Below, piece by piece: positions 46,031-56,036 of a stretch of 64,000 nt of DNA (the first letter of the stretch is position 1; each line of letters begins with the position of its first letter). The stretch is from Maricaulis sp965228215. Its GTDB lineage: Bacteria; Pseudomonadota; Alphaproteobacteria; Caulobacterales; Maricaulaceae. Location: positions 1,426,001 through 1,490,000 of the forward strand of contig OZ245800.1 of NCBI GenBank assembly GCA_965228215.1, given 5' to 3'. A program made the translations under genes and the position numbers. Below the pieces are notes generated by a model that was not told the origin of the DNA, did no database searches, and worked only from the letters and a program-made list of their open reading frames with translations.

Positions 46031-46712
46031 CGATCAGGGCGTTCGGCTTGGCATAGGCTTCCAGAGCATCGCGATCCGTGATCTCGATCCGTGGGCCGTC
46101 CACCAGAATGCCGTGCGATTGCAGGGCGGAGAAGGCGCGCGAAAGGTTTTCCGGCGTCATGCCCAGCATCGAGGCGAGATTCTTCTTGCCGTAGGGAAGT
46201 TCGACGACCGGCGGGCGCCCCTTCTTGTCGTGCAGGCGGATGATGTAATTGCCGACCCGTTCCACGGCCGTGCGCAGTTTCAGATTCTTCATCGATTTGA
46301 CGACCGAGCGATAGCAGGTCGCCAGCTCGGTCACGATAGCCCGGGCGAAGCCGGCATCATTGTCGAAGGCGTCGCGCACATTCTGTGACGGGATCAGCAG
46401 GAGCTGGCAGCTTCCGATCGTTCGCGCGGACATCAGGAAGGGCGCATCCTTGATCGTGGCTGCGAGAATGAAGGTGGAGACGGGCGAGACCATCGCCATC
46501 GACGTTTCCCGTCCATGGCTGCTGGAGAAGAGTTCAACCACGCCTTCCAGCACCACGTAGAGAAAATCGGCCGGATCGCCTTCCTTGATCAATTCCACAT
46601 GGCTCGGAATGCGCTGCACATAGGCAGCGTTCAGCAGGCTCTCGAATCGTTCGTCATCAATCGCGGCAAACAGGGCCAGATCCCGAATTGCCTGACGGTC
46701 TTCATCGCGCAT
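46014..46712 (-). CDS. CRP/FNR-family regulator without iron-sulfur cysteines (DNR-like)
   Basis: A 232-residue regulator divergent from narK1. The N-terminal cyclic-nucleotide-type sensor domain spans about 10-130 (HVELIKEGDPADFLYVVLEG), and the C-terminal helix-turn-helix is KKNLASMLGMTPENLSRAFS near 175-194. The N-terminal Cys cluster of oxygen-sensing FNR is absent: only two Cys are seen, SCQ and TCY. That points to the NO-sensing DNR/NnrR group or a related type, by inference. An FNR-type box 52 bp upstream suggests autoregulation. Confidence 0.88.
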   Translation of the reverse strand: MRDEDRQAIRDLALFAAIDDERFESLLNAAYVQRIPSHVELIKEGDPADFLYVVLEGVVELFSSSHGRETSMAMVSPVSTFILAATIKDAPFLMSARTIGSCQLLLIPSQNVRDAFDNDAGFARAIVTELATCYRSVVKSMKNLKLRTAVERVGNYIIRLHDKKGRPPVVELPYGKKNLASMLGMTPENLSRAFSALQSHGILVDGPRIEITDRDALEAYAKPNALIDDPSS

Positions 46713-46763
46713 GCCGGTTTCGCGCTCCCCACGGCCTCTTGGACTGGGACGCTAGGCAATCGC

Positions 46764-46777
46764 TTGACATAGATCAA
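46764..46777. promoter_or_regulatory. FNR/DNR box between regulator and nar operon
   Basis: TTGACATAGATCAA matches TTGAT-N4-ATCAA with one change. It lies 52 bases upstream of the regulator start and 190 bases upstream of narK1, so it may serve either or both divergent promoters. Confidence 0.75.
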
Positions 46778-46966
46778 GCTATAAATTGATGCCAAGTAAT
46801 CGTGCCGAACAGATTTTTCCGATCTCGAAAAGAAATCTCGCAAGTCATTGATTGTAGGTGCGTATTTTTGCCGCGCGACACGCCTACACATTCATTCCCC
46901 AAGTGTTGACCGCTAAAAAACTGAGGTCTTCACGCGCCCGTCTCGGGCAAGGAATGGGGGAATGAC

Positions 46967-48358
46967 ATGCACGCATTGAAAGGCGTCACTCCAGGCCAGC
47001 AAAGGCAAGCACTCGGAATGAGTACGCTGGCCTTCACCATGTGTTTTGCGGTCTGGACGATTTTTTCCATCATCGGTGTCCGCATCAAGCAGGAGCTCGG
47101 ACTGTCCGAGACCGAGTTCGGCCTGCTGGTCGCAACTCCGGTCCTGACCGGTTCCATCAGCCGCATCTTCCTGGGTGTGCTGACGGAACAGTATGGCGGC
47201 CGGATCATGTTCCCGATCCAGATGATCACCACAGCGGTCGCGGCCTTCCTGCTGTCTATGGCTGACAGTTATCCGCTCTTCCTGCTCGCCGCGCTCGGCG
47301 TCGGTCTCGCAGGCGGCTCCTTCATCATCGGCATCGCCTATGTGTCGCGCTGGTATGAAGCCAAGGCGCAAGGCACGGCACTCGGGATTTTCGGTGTCGG
47401 CAATATGGGCGCCGCGGTGACGAATTTCGGTGCACCCTTCCTGGTGGTCGCCTTCGGCTGGCAGCAGACCGCGCAGATCTACGCCGCCGTCCTGGTGCTC
47501 ATGGCCGTGATCTTCTGGGTCTTCACCAAGGATGATCCTGTTCTCGTTGAACAGCGCAAGTCGGGCGCCAAACCGCCTTCGGCCCTGATGCAGCTCGAGC
47601 CGTTGAAGAATATCCAGGTCTGGCGTTTCGCAACCTATTACTTCTTCGTCTTCGGTGCCTTCGTGGCACTCGCCTCCTGGCTGCCGCGCTATTACGTCGG
47701 TGCCTACGGCCTGGACCTGCAGACGGCAGGCATGCTGGCCGCGGCCTATTCCCTGCCGGCCTCGATCTTCCGCGCCCTCGGGGGCTGGATGTCGGACAAG
47801 TGGGGCGCCCGCTTCGTGATGTACCTCACCTTCGTGGTATCGCTCGTCTGCCTCTTCATCCTGAGCTATCCGGACACGACCTACATCGTGCAGGGCATCA
47901 ACGGCCCGATCGAGTTCAGCTTTGGCATCGGCGTGCCGCTGTTCGCCACGCTGGCCTGCGGTCTCGGCTTCGTCATGTCGCTGGGCAAGGCTGCCGTCTA
48001 CAAGCACATCCCCGTCTACTACCCGCACCATGTCGGCGCGGTGGGTGGACTGGTCGGCATGATTGGCGGTCTGGGCGGTTTCATCCTGCCCATCCTGTTC
48101 GGTGTCATGAATGACCTCACCGGCGTCTGGACGAGCTGTTTCATGCTCATGTTCCTGCTGGTGCTCGTCTCGACTCTCTGGATGCACGTCGCGATCGTCC
48201 GCATGGACCGCCGCCGGATCCCCGAGCTCGCCGAGGCCAAGGACCTCAGCGATGTCCCGGACGAACCGCACCCGGCCCCTCAGGCTCGCAGCGACGCCTC
48301 TTCAACCACTTTCAGCGGCGGACCGGATCAACCTGTCACGGCGCCCTCCGCCCGCTGA
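46967..48358 (+). CDS. narK1: nitrate transporter, NarK1 type (nitrate:H+ symporter)
   Basis: A 463-residue MFS protein for nitrate uptake. The nitrate/nitrite porter motifs are GGRIMFP and GNMGAAVTNFGAP in helix 5, with GLGFVMSLGKAAVYKHIPVY (about residues 329-348) in the second half. The hydrophilic tail is rich in Ser, Pro and Ala. First gene of the nar operon, ribosome site GGGGGAATGAC. NarK1 types import nitrate to start respiration; the second copy next to it probably does exchange. Confidence 0.9.
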   Translation: MHALKGVTPGQQRQALGMSTLAFTMCFAVWTIFSIIGVRIKQELGLSETEFGLLVATPVLTGSISRIFLGVLTEQYGGRIMFPIQMITTAVAAFLLSMADSYPLFLLAALGVGLAGGSFIIGIAYVSRWYEAKAQGTALGIFGVGNMGAAVTNFGAPFLVVAFGWQQTAQIYAAVLVLMAVIFWVFTKDDPVLVEQRKSGAKPPSALMQLEPLKNIQVWRFATYYFFVFGAFVALASWLPRYYVGAYGLDLQTAGMLAAAYSLPASIFRALGGWMSDKWGARFVMYLTFVVSLVCLFILSYPDTTYIVQGINGPIEFSFGIGVPLFATLACGLGFVMSLGKAAVYKHIPVYYPHHVGAVGGLVGMIGGLGGFILPILFGVMNDLTGVWTSCFMLMFLLVLVSTLWMHVAIVRMDRRRIPELAEAKDLSDVPDEPHPAPQARSDASSTTFSGGPDQPVTAPSAR

Positions 48359-48458
48359 AGTACGGCCCGGGCATCATCGCTTCCGCCTCTCCCCAGAAGC
48401 CTGGCGGCGATGCCCGGGAACCGCTCCCACCACGACCCTAGATCTCAAGGAGCCTTAA

Positions 48459-50066
48459 ATGGGCAAGGATCTGAAAAACTGGAATCCGGAAGACCCCGCA
48501 CAGTGGGACGAGTCCGGCAGCAAGATCGCCAACCGGAATCTCTGGATCTCCATTCCCTGCCTGCTCTGCGGTTTCGCGGTCTGGCTCTACTGGGGGATCA
48601 TCACCGTCCAGATGATCAATCTGGGCTTTCCCTTCTCCCAGGCCGAACTCTTCACGCTGGCAGCCATTGCCGGCCTGACCGGCGCGACCCTGCGTATTCC
48701 CTCATCCTTCCTGATCCGGCTGGCGGGCGGCCGCAACACGATCGCCCTCACCACGGCGCTGCTCATCCTTCCGGCAGCCGGAACCGGCTTCCTGTTGCAG
48801 AACCCGGACACGCCGCTCTGGCAGTTCCAGCTGATGGCTCTGATGTCGGGTTTCGGCGGCGGTAACTTCGCCAGCTCGATGTCGAACATCTCCTTCTTCT
48901 TCCCCAAGAAGATGCAGGGCTATTCGCTGGGCATGAATGCCGGTCTCGGCAATTTCGGCGTCACGACGATGCAGATCCTCATCCCGCTGGTAATGACGGT
49001 CGGTGTCTTCGGCGGCGTTCCGATGATCCTTGAAAACACGTCGGGCACGCTGATCGGCACGATCGAGGCGGGGACCCCGACCTATCTGCACAATGCCGGC
49101 ATCATCTGGGTGGTGATCCTGGTGCCGCTGGTGATCGCTGCCTGGCTCGGCATGAACAATATCGTCGACGAACACGTCTCCCCGGAGATCGGTTCGACGG
49201 CCGGCGCCTTCGGCAAGATCCTCGGCATGCTTCTGATCGGCATGGTGACGGCTTCGGCCGGCCTGTGGCTGATGCTGCCCGAGAATGCCGGCGGTTCGGG
49301 TTTCGGCGTTTCCAAATGGATCGTCCTGCCCCTGGTCATCGCCGCGACGGTGTTCGCGTTGAAGCTCATCCCGGGCGCGATCCGCAAGAGCCTCGATCGC
49401 CAGTACAAGATCTTCAACAACAAGCACACCTGGGCGATGACGGTCATCTACACGATGACGTTTGGGTCGTTCATCGGCTTCTCGGCCGCCCTGCCGCTGG
49501 CCATCAAGGTCATCTTCGGTTTCCAGCACGTGATGGTAGACGGGGTGATGACCCATGACACCGTCAATCCGAACGGTCCGTCGGCCCTGATGTGGGCCTG
49601 GATGGGTCCCTTCATCGGCGCGCTGATCCGCCCGATCGGCGGCAAGATTTCCGACAAGATCGGCGGTGCGCTGGTGACCCAGATCATCTCGGTCGTCATG
49701 GTCGGCGCAGCACTGGGTGTGGCCTACTTCCTGAAGCAGGCCTACGCCTCGGCCACGCCGGAAGAGTATTTCGTGCCCTTCCTGATCCTGATCCTGGTCC
49801 TGTTCGCAGCGACCGGTATCGGCAATGGCTCGACCTTCCGGACCATCGCCATCGTGTTCGACAAGGAACAGGCCGGCCCGGTGCTGGGCTGGACCTCGGC
49901 CGTCGCCGCCTACGGCGCCTTCATCATCCCTAAAGTGTTCGGCGAACAGGTCGCTGCCACCACGCCGGAATACGCCCTGTACGGGTTCGCGGCCTTCTAC
50001 GTGATCTGCATCGCGCTGAACTGGTGGTTCTACCTGCGCCCCGGCGCCTACGTGAAAAACCCATAG
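48459..50066 (+). CDS. narK2: nitrate/nitrite antiporter, NarK2 type
   Basis: A 535-residue MFS protein similar to NarK/NarU. It has the signature GGGNFASSMSNISFFFPKKM and the second motif GNGSTFRTIAIVF near the C-terminus, with a large loop between. Ribosome site AGGAG. It ends 10 bp before narG. The pair narK1-narK2 ahead of narGHJI is the order seen in Pseudomonas aeruginosa. Confidence 0.93.
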   Translation: MGKDLKNWNPEDPAQWDESGSKIANRNLWISIPCLLCGFAVWLYWGIITVQMINLGFPFSQAELFTLAAIAGLTGATLRIPSSFLIRLAGGRNTIALTTALLILPAAGTGFLLQNPDTPLWQFQLMALMSGFGGGNFASSMSNISFFFPKKMQGYSLGMNAGLGNFGVTTMQILIPLVMTVGVFGGVPMILENTSGTLIGTIEAGTPTYLHNAGIIWVVILVPLVIAAWLGMNNIVDEHVSPEIGSTAGAFGKILGMLLIGMVTASAGLWLMLPENAGGSGFGVSKWIVLPLVIAATVFALKLIPGAIRKSLDRQYKIFNNKHTWAMTVIYTMTFGSFIGFSAALPLAIKVIFGFQHVMVDGVMTHDTVNPNGPSALMWAWMGPFIGALIRPIGGKISDKIGGALVTQIISVVMVGAALGVAYFLKQAYASATPEEYFVPFLILILVLFAATGIGNGSTFRTIAIVFDKEQAGPVLGWTSAVAAYGAFIIPKVFGEQVAATTPEYALYGFAAFYVICIALNWWFYLRPGAYVKNP

Positions 50067-50076
50067 GAGTGACACC

Positions 50077-53000
50077 ATGAGCCATCTCCTGGATCGACTG
50101 ACCTTTTTCACCAAGTCTTCCGAAGCCTTCTCGGGTGGTCACGGCGTGACCACCACCGAGGACCGCGGCTGGGAGGACGCCTACCGGAAACGCTGGCAGC
50201 ACGACAAGGTCGTGCGCTCGACCCACGGCGCCAATTGCACGGGTTCGTGCAGCTGGAAGATCTACGTCAAGGGCGGCCTCGTGACCTGGGAAACCCAGCA
50301 GACGGATTATCCGCGTACGCGGCCGGACCTGCCCAATCACGAACCGCGCGGCTGTTCCCGCGGTGCCAGCTATTCCTGGTACATGTATTCCGGCAACCGG
50401 GTGAAATACCCGCTGATCCGCTCGCGCCTGCTCAAGGCCTGGCGGAAGGCGCGGCAGACCCAGGCGCCGATGGCGGCCTGGCGGTCGATCCAGCAGGATG
50501 ACGCGACGCGCTCCAGCTATATCAAGAAGCGCGGCGCCGGCGGTTTTGTGCGGGCGGACTGGGACGAGGTGACGGAAATCATCGCCGCCGCCAACGCCTA
50601 CACGGCCAAGACCTACGGTCCGGACCGCGTGTTCGGCTTCTCGCCGATCCCGGCCATGTCGATGGTCTCCTACGCGGCCGGTTCGCGTTATCTCTCGCTG
50701 CTCGGCGGCGTCTGCATGTCGTTCTACGACTGGTATTGCGACCTGCCTCCTGCCAGCCCGATGACCTGGGGCGAGCAGACCGACGTGCCCGAGTCCGCGG
50801 ACTGGTACAATTCCGGCTATCTCCTGATCTGGGGTTCGAACGTTCCGCAGACCCGGACGCCGGATGCCCACTTCTACACCGAGGCCCGCTACAAGGGCAC
50901 GAAGTCGGCCGTGATCTGCCCGGACTATTCCGAGGCGTCCAAGTTCGGCGATGTCTGGCTGAACCCGAAACAGGGTACCGACGCAGCCCTGGCGCTGGCC
51001 TTCGGTCACGTCATCCTGCGCGAATACCATCTCGACCGGCAGGCTGAGTATTTCGAGCTATATGCTCGTGAGAATACGGACATGCCGAACCTTGTCCGCC
51101 TGGTGAAGAAGGGCGATCGCTACGTGCCGGATCGGCTCGTGCGCGCCTCCGATTTCACCGACCAGCTGGGTGAAGACAACAATCCTGACTGGAAGACGGT
51201 CGCCTGGGACCGCAAGACCGGCAATATCGTCACGCCGCACGGCTCCATCGGTTTCCGCTGGGGCGAGCAGGGCAAGTGGAATCTCGAACAGAAGGACGGC
51301 AAGGGCGAGGATATCGACCTCGAACTCTCCTTCATTCTCGACGACCGGCATGATGATGTCGTCGATGTCGGCTTCCCGTATTTCGGCAACAAGGGCCACG
51401 ATGCCTTCACCGGCACTGACCACCCGGACGTTCTCGACCACAAGATCCCGGTCAAGAAACTCCAGCTGAAGGATGGCGAGGCACTGGTCGCCACCGTCTT
51501 CGATCTCTTCTGCGCCAATTACGGTCTGGATCGCGGTCTGGGCGGTGAATTCGCGGCCAAGTCCTATGACGACATGGCGCCCTACACGCCGGCCTGGGCC
51601 GAGCAGATCACGGGCGTTCCGCGCGACAAGATCATCGCTGTGGCCCGCGAGTTCGCGACCAATGCCGAGAAGACCCAGGGCAAGTCGATGATCATCATCG
51701 GCGCGGCCATGAACCACTGGTACCACATGGACATGAACTATCGCGGGGTGATCAATCTCCTCGTGATGTGCGGCTGTATCGGCCAGTCCGGTGGCGGCTG
51801 GGCGCACTATGTGGGCCAGGAGAAACTCCGCCCGCAGACCGGTTGGCAACCGCTGGCCTTCGCCCTCGACTGGGGCCGGCCGCCGCGTCAGCAGAACTCG
51901 ACATCCTGCTGGTATGCACACACCGACCAGTGGCGCTACGAGACGCTGGGCGTGGATGAGATCCTGTCCCCGACCGCGCCGGACGGCGACTGGTCCGGTT
52001 CGATGATCGATTACAATGTCCGGTCCGAACGCATGGGCTGGCTGCCCTCGGCACCCCAGCTCAAGACCAATCCGATCACGCTGTCGGCCGAAGCCGAAGC
52101 CGCCGGCATGGAGCCCAAGGACTATATCGTCCAACAGCTCAAATCCGGTGATCTGGAAATGGCCTGCGAGGATCCGGACAACCCGTCCAACTGGCCGCGC
52201 AATCTCTTTGTCTGGCGCTCGAACCTGCTCGGCTCCTCGGGCAAGGGTCACGAGTATTTCCTCAAACACCTGGTCGGGGCCAGCAATGGCGTGCTCGGCG
52301 AGGAGTGCAGCGAGGACGTGCGCCCGGACGAGGTGAAATGGGCAGCCGAGGCTCCCGAGGGCAAGCTGGACCTGCTGGTCGCCATCGACTTCCGCATGTC
52401 GACCACCTGCGTCTATGCCGACATCGTTCTGCCGACCGCCACCTGGTACGAGAAGAACGACCTCAACACCTCGGACATGCATCCCTTCATCCATCCGCTC
52501 TCCAAGGCGGTGGACCCCGCCTGGGAAGCGCGCAGTGACTGGGACATCTTCAAGGGCTTCGCGAAGAAGTTCTCCGAGATTGCTCCGGAAGAACTGGGCG
52601 TGGAGACGGACATCGTCCTGACCCCGATCCTGCACGACACGCCGGGCGAGATTGCCCAGCCGCTCGATGTGAAGGACTGGAAGAAGGGAGAGGTCGACCC
52701 GATCCCGGGCAAGACGATGCCCAACATCGCCGTGGTTCAGCGCGATTATCCCAATCTCTACAAGCGCTTTACATCGCTAGGCCCGCTCATGAACCAGTTG
52801 GGGAATGGCGGCAAGGGTATCGCCTGGAACACCGATCACGAGGTTGAACTCCTGGGCGAGCTCAACGGCGTGCATACGGAAGGTCCGGCTGCGGGTCGTC
52901 CGAAGATCGAGACGGCTGTTCACGCCGCTGAGACGATCCTGATGCTGGCGCCCGAGACCAATGGCGAAGTCGCCGTGAAGGCCTGGGAATCCCTCTCCAA

Positions 53001-53811
53001 GGCAACAGGGCGTGATCACACGCACCTGGCCCTGCCCAAGGAAGACGAGAAGATCCGCTTCCGCGATGTCGTCTCCCAGCCGCGCAAGATCATCTCCTCG
53101 CCGACCTGGTCGGGCCTGGAGAGCGAGAAGGTCTGCTACAATGCGGGCTATACGAATGTGCACGAGCGCATTCCGTGGCGCACGCTGACGGGGCGGCAAC
53201 AGCTCTACCAGGACCACACCTGGATGCGGGCCTTCGGCGAGGCGCTGTGCGTTTACCGTCCGCCCATCGACACCAAGGCCGTGGCGCCCGTCATCGACTC
53301 CAAGTCGAACGGCGAGAAGCAGGTTGTGCTGAACTTCATCACGCCGCACCAGAAATGGGGCATCCACTCCACCTATACGGACAATCTGCTGATGCTGACG
53401 CTGTCGCGCGGCGGACCGATTGTCTGGTTGTCCGAGAATGACGCCCGCGAGGCCGGTCTCGAGGACAATGACTGGGTCGAGGCCTACAACGCCAATGGTT
53501 CCCTGGTGGCCCGCTGCGTCGTCTCGCAGCGTATCAAGGACGGCACGATCTTCATGTATCACGCACAGGAGAAGATCGTGAACGTGCCGGGCTCCGAGAT
53601 GACCGGACAGCGCGGCGGTATCCACAATTCAGTGACCCGCGCCACGCTCAAGCCGACCCACATGATCGGCGGTTATGCCCAGCAATCCTGGGGCTTCAAC
53701 TACTACGGCACGGTCGGTTCGAACCGCGACGAATTCGTCATCGTGCGCAAGCTCAGCAAGGTCGACTGGCTGGAAGGCCCGGCGGCTGACGCGAAGGAGG
53801 CTGCAGAATGA
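50077..53811 (+). CDS. narG: respiratory nitrate reductase, alpha subunit
   Basis: Catalytic subunit of the membrane-bound, cytoplasm-facing nitrate reductase that takes electrons from quinol. The 1244-residue protein has the [4Fe-4S] FS0 ligands H50, C54, C58 and C93 in HGANCTGSCSW and RGCSRGAS. The molybdenum-ligand region is FYDWYCDLPPASP with D222. The length matches NarG, not the periplasmic NapA, and there is no Tat signal before HxxxCxxxC. Ribosome site AGGAG; overlaps narH by 4 bases (ATGA). Confidence 0.98.
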   Translation: MSHLLDRLTFFTKSSEAFSGGHGVTTTEDRGWEDAYRKRWQHDKVVRSTHGANCTGSCSWKIYVKGGLVTWETQQTDYPRTRPDLPNHEPRGCSRGASYSWYMYSGNRVKYPLIRSRLLKAWRKARQTQAPMAAWRSIQQDDATRSSYIKKRGAGGFVRADWDEVTEIIAAANAYTAKTYGPDRVFGFSPIPAMSMVSYAAGSRYLSLLGGVCMSFYDWYCDLPPASPMTWGEQTDVPESADWYNSGYLLIWGSNVPQTRTPDAHFYTEARYKGTKSAVICPDYSEASKFGDVWLNPKQGTDAALALAFGHVILREYHLDRQAEYFELYARENTDMPNLVRLVKKGDRYVPDRLVRASDFTDQLGEDNNPDWKTVAWDRKTGNIVTPHGSIGFRWGEQGKWNLEQKDGKGEDIDLELSFILDDRHDDVVDVGFPYFGNKGHDAFTGTDHPDVLDHKIPVKKLQLKDGEALVATVFDLFCANYGLDRGLGGEFAAKSYDDMAPYTPAWAEQITGVPRDKIIAVAREFATNAEKTQGKSMIIIGAAMNHWYHMDMNYRGVINLLVMCGCIGQSGGGWAHYVGQEKLRPQTGWQPLAFALDWGRPPRQQNSTSCWYAHTDQWRYETLGVDEILSPTAPDGDWSGSMIDYNVRSERMGWLPSAPQLKTNPITLSAEAEAAGMEPKDYIVQQLKSGDLEMACEDPDNPSNWPRNLFVWRSNLLGSSGKGHEYFLKHLVGASNGVLGEECSEDVRPDEVKWAAEAPEGKLDLLVAIDFRMSTTCVYADIVLPTATWYEKNDLNTSDMHPFIHPLSKAVDPAWEARSDWDIFKGFAKKFSEIAPEELGVETDIVLTPILHDTPGEIAQPLDVKDWKKGEVDPIPGKTMPNIAVVQRDYPNLYKRFTSLGPLMNQLGNGGKGIAWNTDHEVELLGELNGVHTEGPAAGRPKIETAVHAAETILMLAPETNGEVAVKAWESLSKATGRDHTHLALPKEDEKIRFRDVVSQPRKIISSPTWSGLESEKVCYNAGYTNVHERIPWRTLTGRQQLYQDHTWMRAFGEALCVYRPPIDTKAVAPVIDSKSNGEKQVVLNFITPHQKWGIHSTYTDNLLMLTLSRGGPIVWLSENDAREAGLEDNDWVEAYNANGSLVARCVVSQRIKDGTIFMYHAQEKIVNVPGSEMTGQRGGIHNSVTRATLKPTHMIGGYAQQSWGFNYYGTVGSNRDEFVIVRKLSKVDWLEGPAADAKEAAE

Positions 53812-55334
53812 AGATCCGTGCACAAATCGGCATGGTCCTGAACCTGGACAAGTGCATCGGCTGTCACACCTGCTCGGTCACTTGCAAGAACGTCTGGACC
53901 AATCGCGAAGGCGTCGAATACGCCTGGTTCAACAATGTCGAGACCAAGCCGGGCATCGGCTATCCGAAGGACTGGGAAAACCAGAAGCGCTGGAATGGCG
54001 GCTGGACCCGGAACGGCAATGGATCGCTGCGCCCGAAAATGGGTTCCAAATGGCGGATCCTGGCGAAGATATTCGCCAATCCCGACTTGCCGGAAATCGA
54101 CGATTACTACGAGCCCTTCACCTTCGATTACGAACATCTCCAGACCGCCAAAGAGAGCCAGGCTTTCCCGACCGCGCGGCCGCGTTCGCTGATTTCCGGC
54201 GAGCGCATGGAGAAGATCGAATGGGGTCCCAACTGGGAGGAAATCCTGGGCGGGGAATTCGCCAAGCGCTCCGAGGACTATAATTTCGAGGGCGTGCAGA
54301 AGGAGATCTACGGCGAGTTCGAAAACACCTTCATGATGTATCTGCCGCGCCTGTGCGAGCATTGCCTCAATCCGGCATGCGTGGCGTCCTGCCCCTCCGG
54401 CGCGATCTACAAGCGCGAGGAAGACGGCATTGTCCTGATCGACCAGGAGAAATGCCGCGGCTGGCGCATGTGTGTCTCGGCCTGCCCGTACAAGAAGATC
54501 TATTTCAACTGGCAGAGCGGAAAGTCCGAGAAATGCGTCTTCTGCTATCCGCGCATCGAGGCCGGTGAACCGACAGTCTGTTCGGAAACCTGCGTGGGCC
54601 GGATCCGCTATCTCGGTGTCCTGCTCTACGATGCCGACAAGATCGATGCGGCCGCTGCCGAACAGGACGAGAAGGACCTCTACCAGGCCCAGCTCGACAT
54701 GTTCCTGGATCCGAATGATCCGGAGGTGATCGCCGAGGCCCGCAAGGAGGGCATTCCGGAAGCCTGGCTCGAAGCCGCCAAGGAAAGCCCGGTCTACAAG
54801 ATGGCCATGGACTGGAAGGTCGCCTTCCCGCTCCACCCGGAATACCGGACGCTTCCCATGGTCTGGTATGTGCCGCCGCTCTCACCGATTTCGAGCGCCG
54901 CGGAAGCCGGGGCCATCGGGGTCGATCGCGAGATGCCGGATGTGCGCTCGCTGCGCATCCCGCTGCGCTATCTCGCCAACATGCTCACCGCGGGCGACGA
55001 GGCCCCGGTCGCGCTGGGACTGGAACGCATGCTGGCCATGCGCGCCTACATGCGGGCCAAGACCGTTGATGGTGTGATCGATACGGATGTCGCCGATCGC
55101 GTTGGACTGACGCCGGCCCTCATCGAGGACATGTACAAGATCATGGCCCTCGCCAATTACGAGGACCGCTTCGTCATCCCGTCCAGCCACCGCGAATACG
55201 CCGAGAACGCCTACGACCTGCGCGGCGATTGCGGCTTCAGCTTCGGCAATGGCTGTTCCGATGGAAGCTCCACCGGATCCCTGTTCGGAAAACCCAAATC
55301 GCAAACGCCGATGAACCCGATGGAGAAGGCCTGA
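53808..55334 (+). CDS. narH: respiratory nitrate reductase, beta subunit
   Basis: Iron-sulfur subunit of 508 residues that carries electrons from NarI to NarG. The four clusters are visible: CIGCHTCSVTC near residue 16, CEHCLNPACVASC, CRGWRMCVSAC, and CVFCYPRIEAGEPTVCSETC (about 243-262). The Trp in CRGW replaces one Cys, as in the 3Fe-4S cluster of NarH. Ribosome site AAGGAGG. The stop overlaps the narJ start by one base (TGATG). Confidence 0.98.
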   Translation: MKIRAQIGMVLNLDKCIGCHTCSVTCKNVWTNREGVEYAWFNNVETKPGIGYPKDWENQKRWNGGWTRNGNGSLRPKMGSKWRILAKIFANPDLPEIDDYYEPFTFDYEHLQTAKESQAFPTARPRSLISGERMEKIEWGPNWEEILGGEFAKRSEDYNFEGVQKEIYGEFENTFMMYLPRLCEHCLNPACVASCPSGAIYKREEDGIVLIDQEKCRGWRMCVSACPYKKIYFNWQSGKSEKCVFCYPRIEAGEPTVCSETCVGRIRYLGVLLYDADKIDAAAAEQDEKDLYQAQLDMFLDPNDPEVIAEARKEGIPEAWLEAAKESPVYKMAMDWKVAFPLHPEYRTLPMVWYVPPLSPISSAAEAGAIGVDREMPDVRSLRIPLRYLANMLTAGDEAPVALGLERMLAMRAYMRAKTVDGVIDTDVADRVGLTPALIEDMYKIMALANYEDRFVIPSSHREYAENAYDLRGDCGFSFGNGCSDGSSTGSLFGKPKSQTPMNPMEKA

Positions 55335-56026
55335 TGACCCGTACGTTCAAAGTCCTTGCGGCCCTGCTCAGCTATCCGACCGAGGATATCCAGGCCGCCT
55401 CACCCGCCTTCCGGGCGGTGCTGGCCGACGAGGGTCTGCTGCCCGAGCGGCAACAGGTCCGGATCGGGCAATTGATCGACCAGCTGGCCGAACGGGATCT
55501 CTACGATCTCCAGGAGCGTTTCGTCTCCCTGTTCGACCGGTCCAAATCCCTCTCGCTGCACTTGTTCGAACACGTGCACGGCGAAAGCCGCGACCGCGGC
55601 CAGGCGATGGTCGACCTGCAGGCGCTCTATGCGGAGCACGGGTTGGAAATCTCTGCGAAGGAATTGCCGGACTATATCCCGCTCTTCCTCGAATTCCTCT
55701 CGGTCCTGCCACTGGATGAGGCCCGTGCGCTTCTGGGCGAGCCTGCCCATGTGCTGGAAGCCCTGCGTGACCGCCTGCGCAAGCGCAAGAGCATCTATGC
55801 CTCGGTCTTCCGGGCGATGCTCACGCTGACGTCCGGCAAGCCCGCCGCGTCGGCCGGCGATGTCGCGACGGAGGATGACGACCCCGATGATCTCGATGCC
55901 CTGGACAAGGCCTGGGCCGAGGAGCCCGTGACTTTCGGTCCGGGCGAGGAGGGCTGTCCGATAGCCGGCGACATGGTCGCACGCATGAACCGGGAACCGG
56001 GCGCTGCGCCCGGAGCCAAGGCCTAG
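55334..56026 (+). CDS. narJ: nitrate reductase assembly chaperone
   Basis: A 230-residue cytoplasmic chaperone that binds NarG and helps insert the molybdenum cofactor; not part of the final enzyme. TorD/NarJ fold, helical, with LLSYPTEDIQ at the start and SLSLHLFEHVHGESRDRG at about 75-92, which is the NarJ signature. The start ATG overlaps the narH stop; an upstream in-frame start at 55229 would lie inside narH. Ten bases separate it from narI. Confidence 0.95.
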   Translation: MTRTFKVLAALLSYPTEDIQAASPAFRAVLADEGLLPERQQVRIGQLIDQLAERDLYDLQERFVSLFDRSKSLSLHLFEHVHGESRDRGQAMVDLQALYAEHGLEISAKELPDYIPLFLEFLSVLPLDEARALLGEPAHVLEALRDRLRKRKSIYASVFRAMLTLTSGKPAASAGDVATEDDDPDDLDALDKAWAEEPVTFGPGEEGCPIAGDMVARMNREPGAAPGAKA

Positions 56027-56036
56027 GGAGAGCGAG

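Noticed and set aside
46786..46799. second FNR box TTGATGCCAAGTAA
   Set aside because: The right half AGTAA does not match ATCAA; left half alone is not enough.
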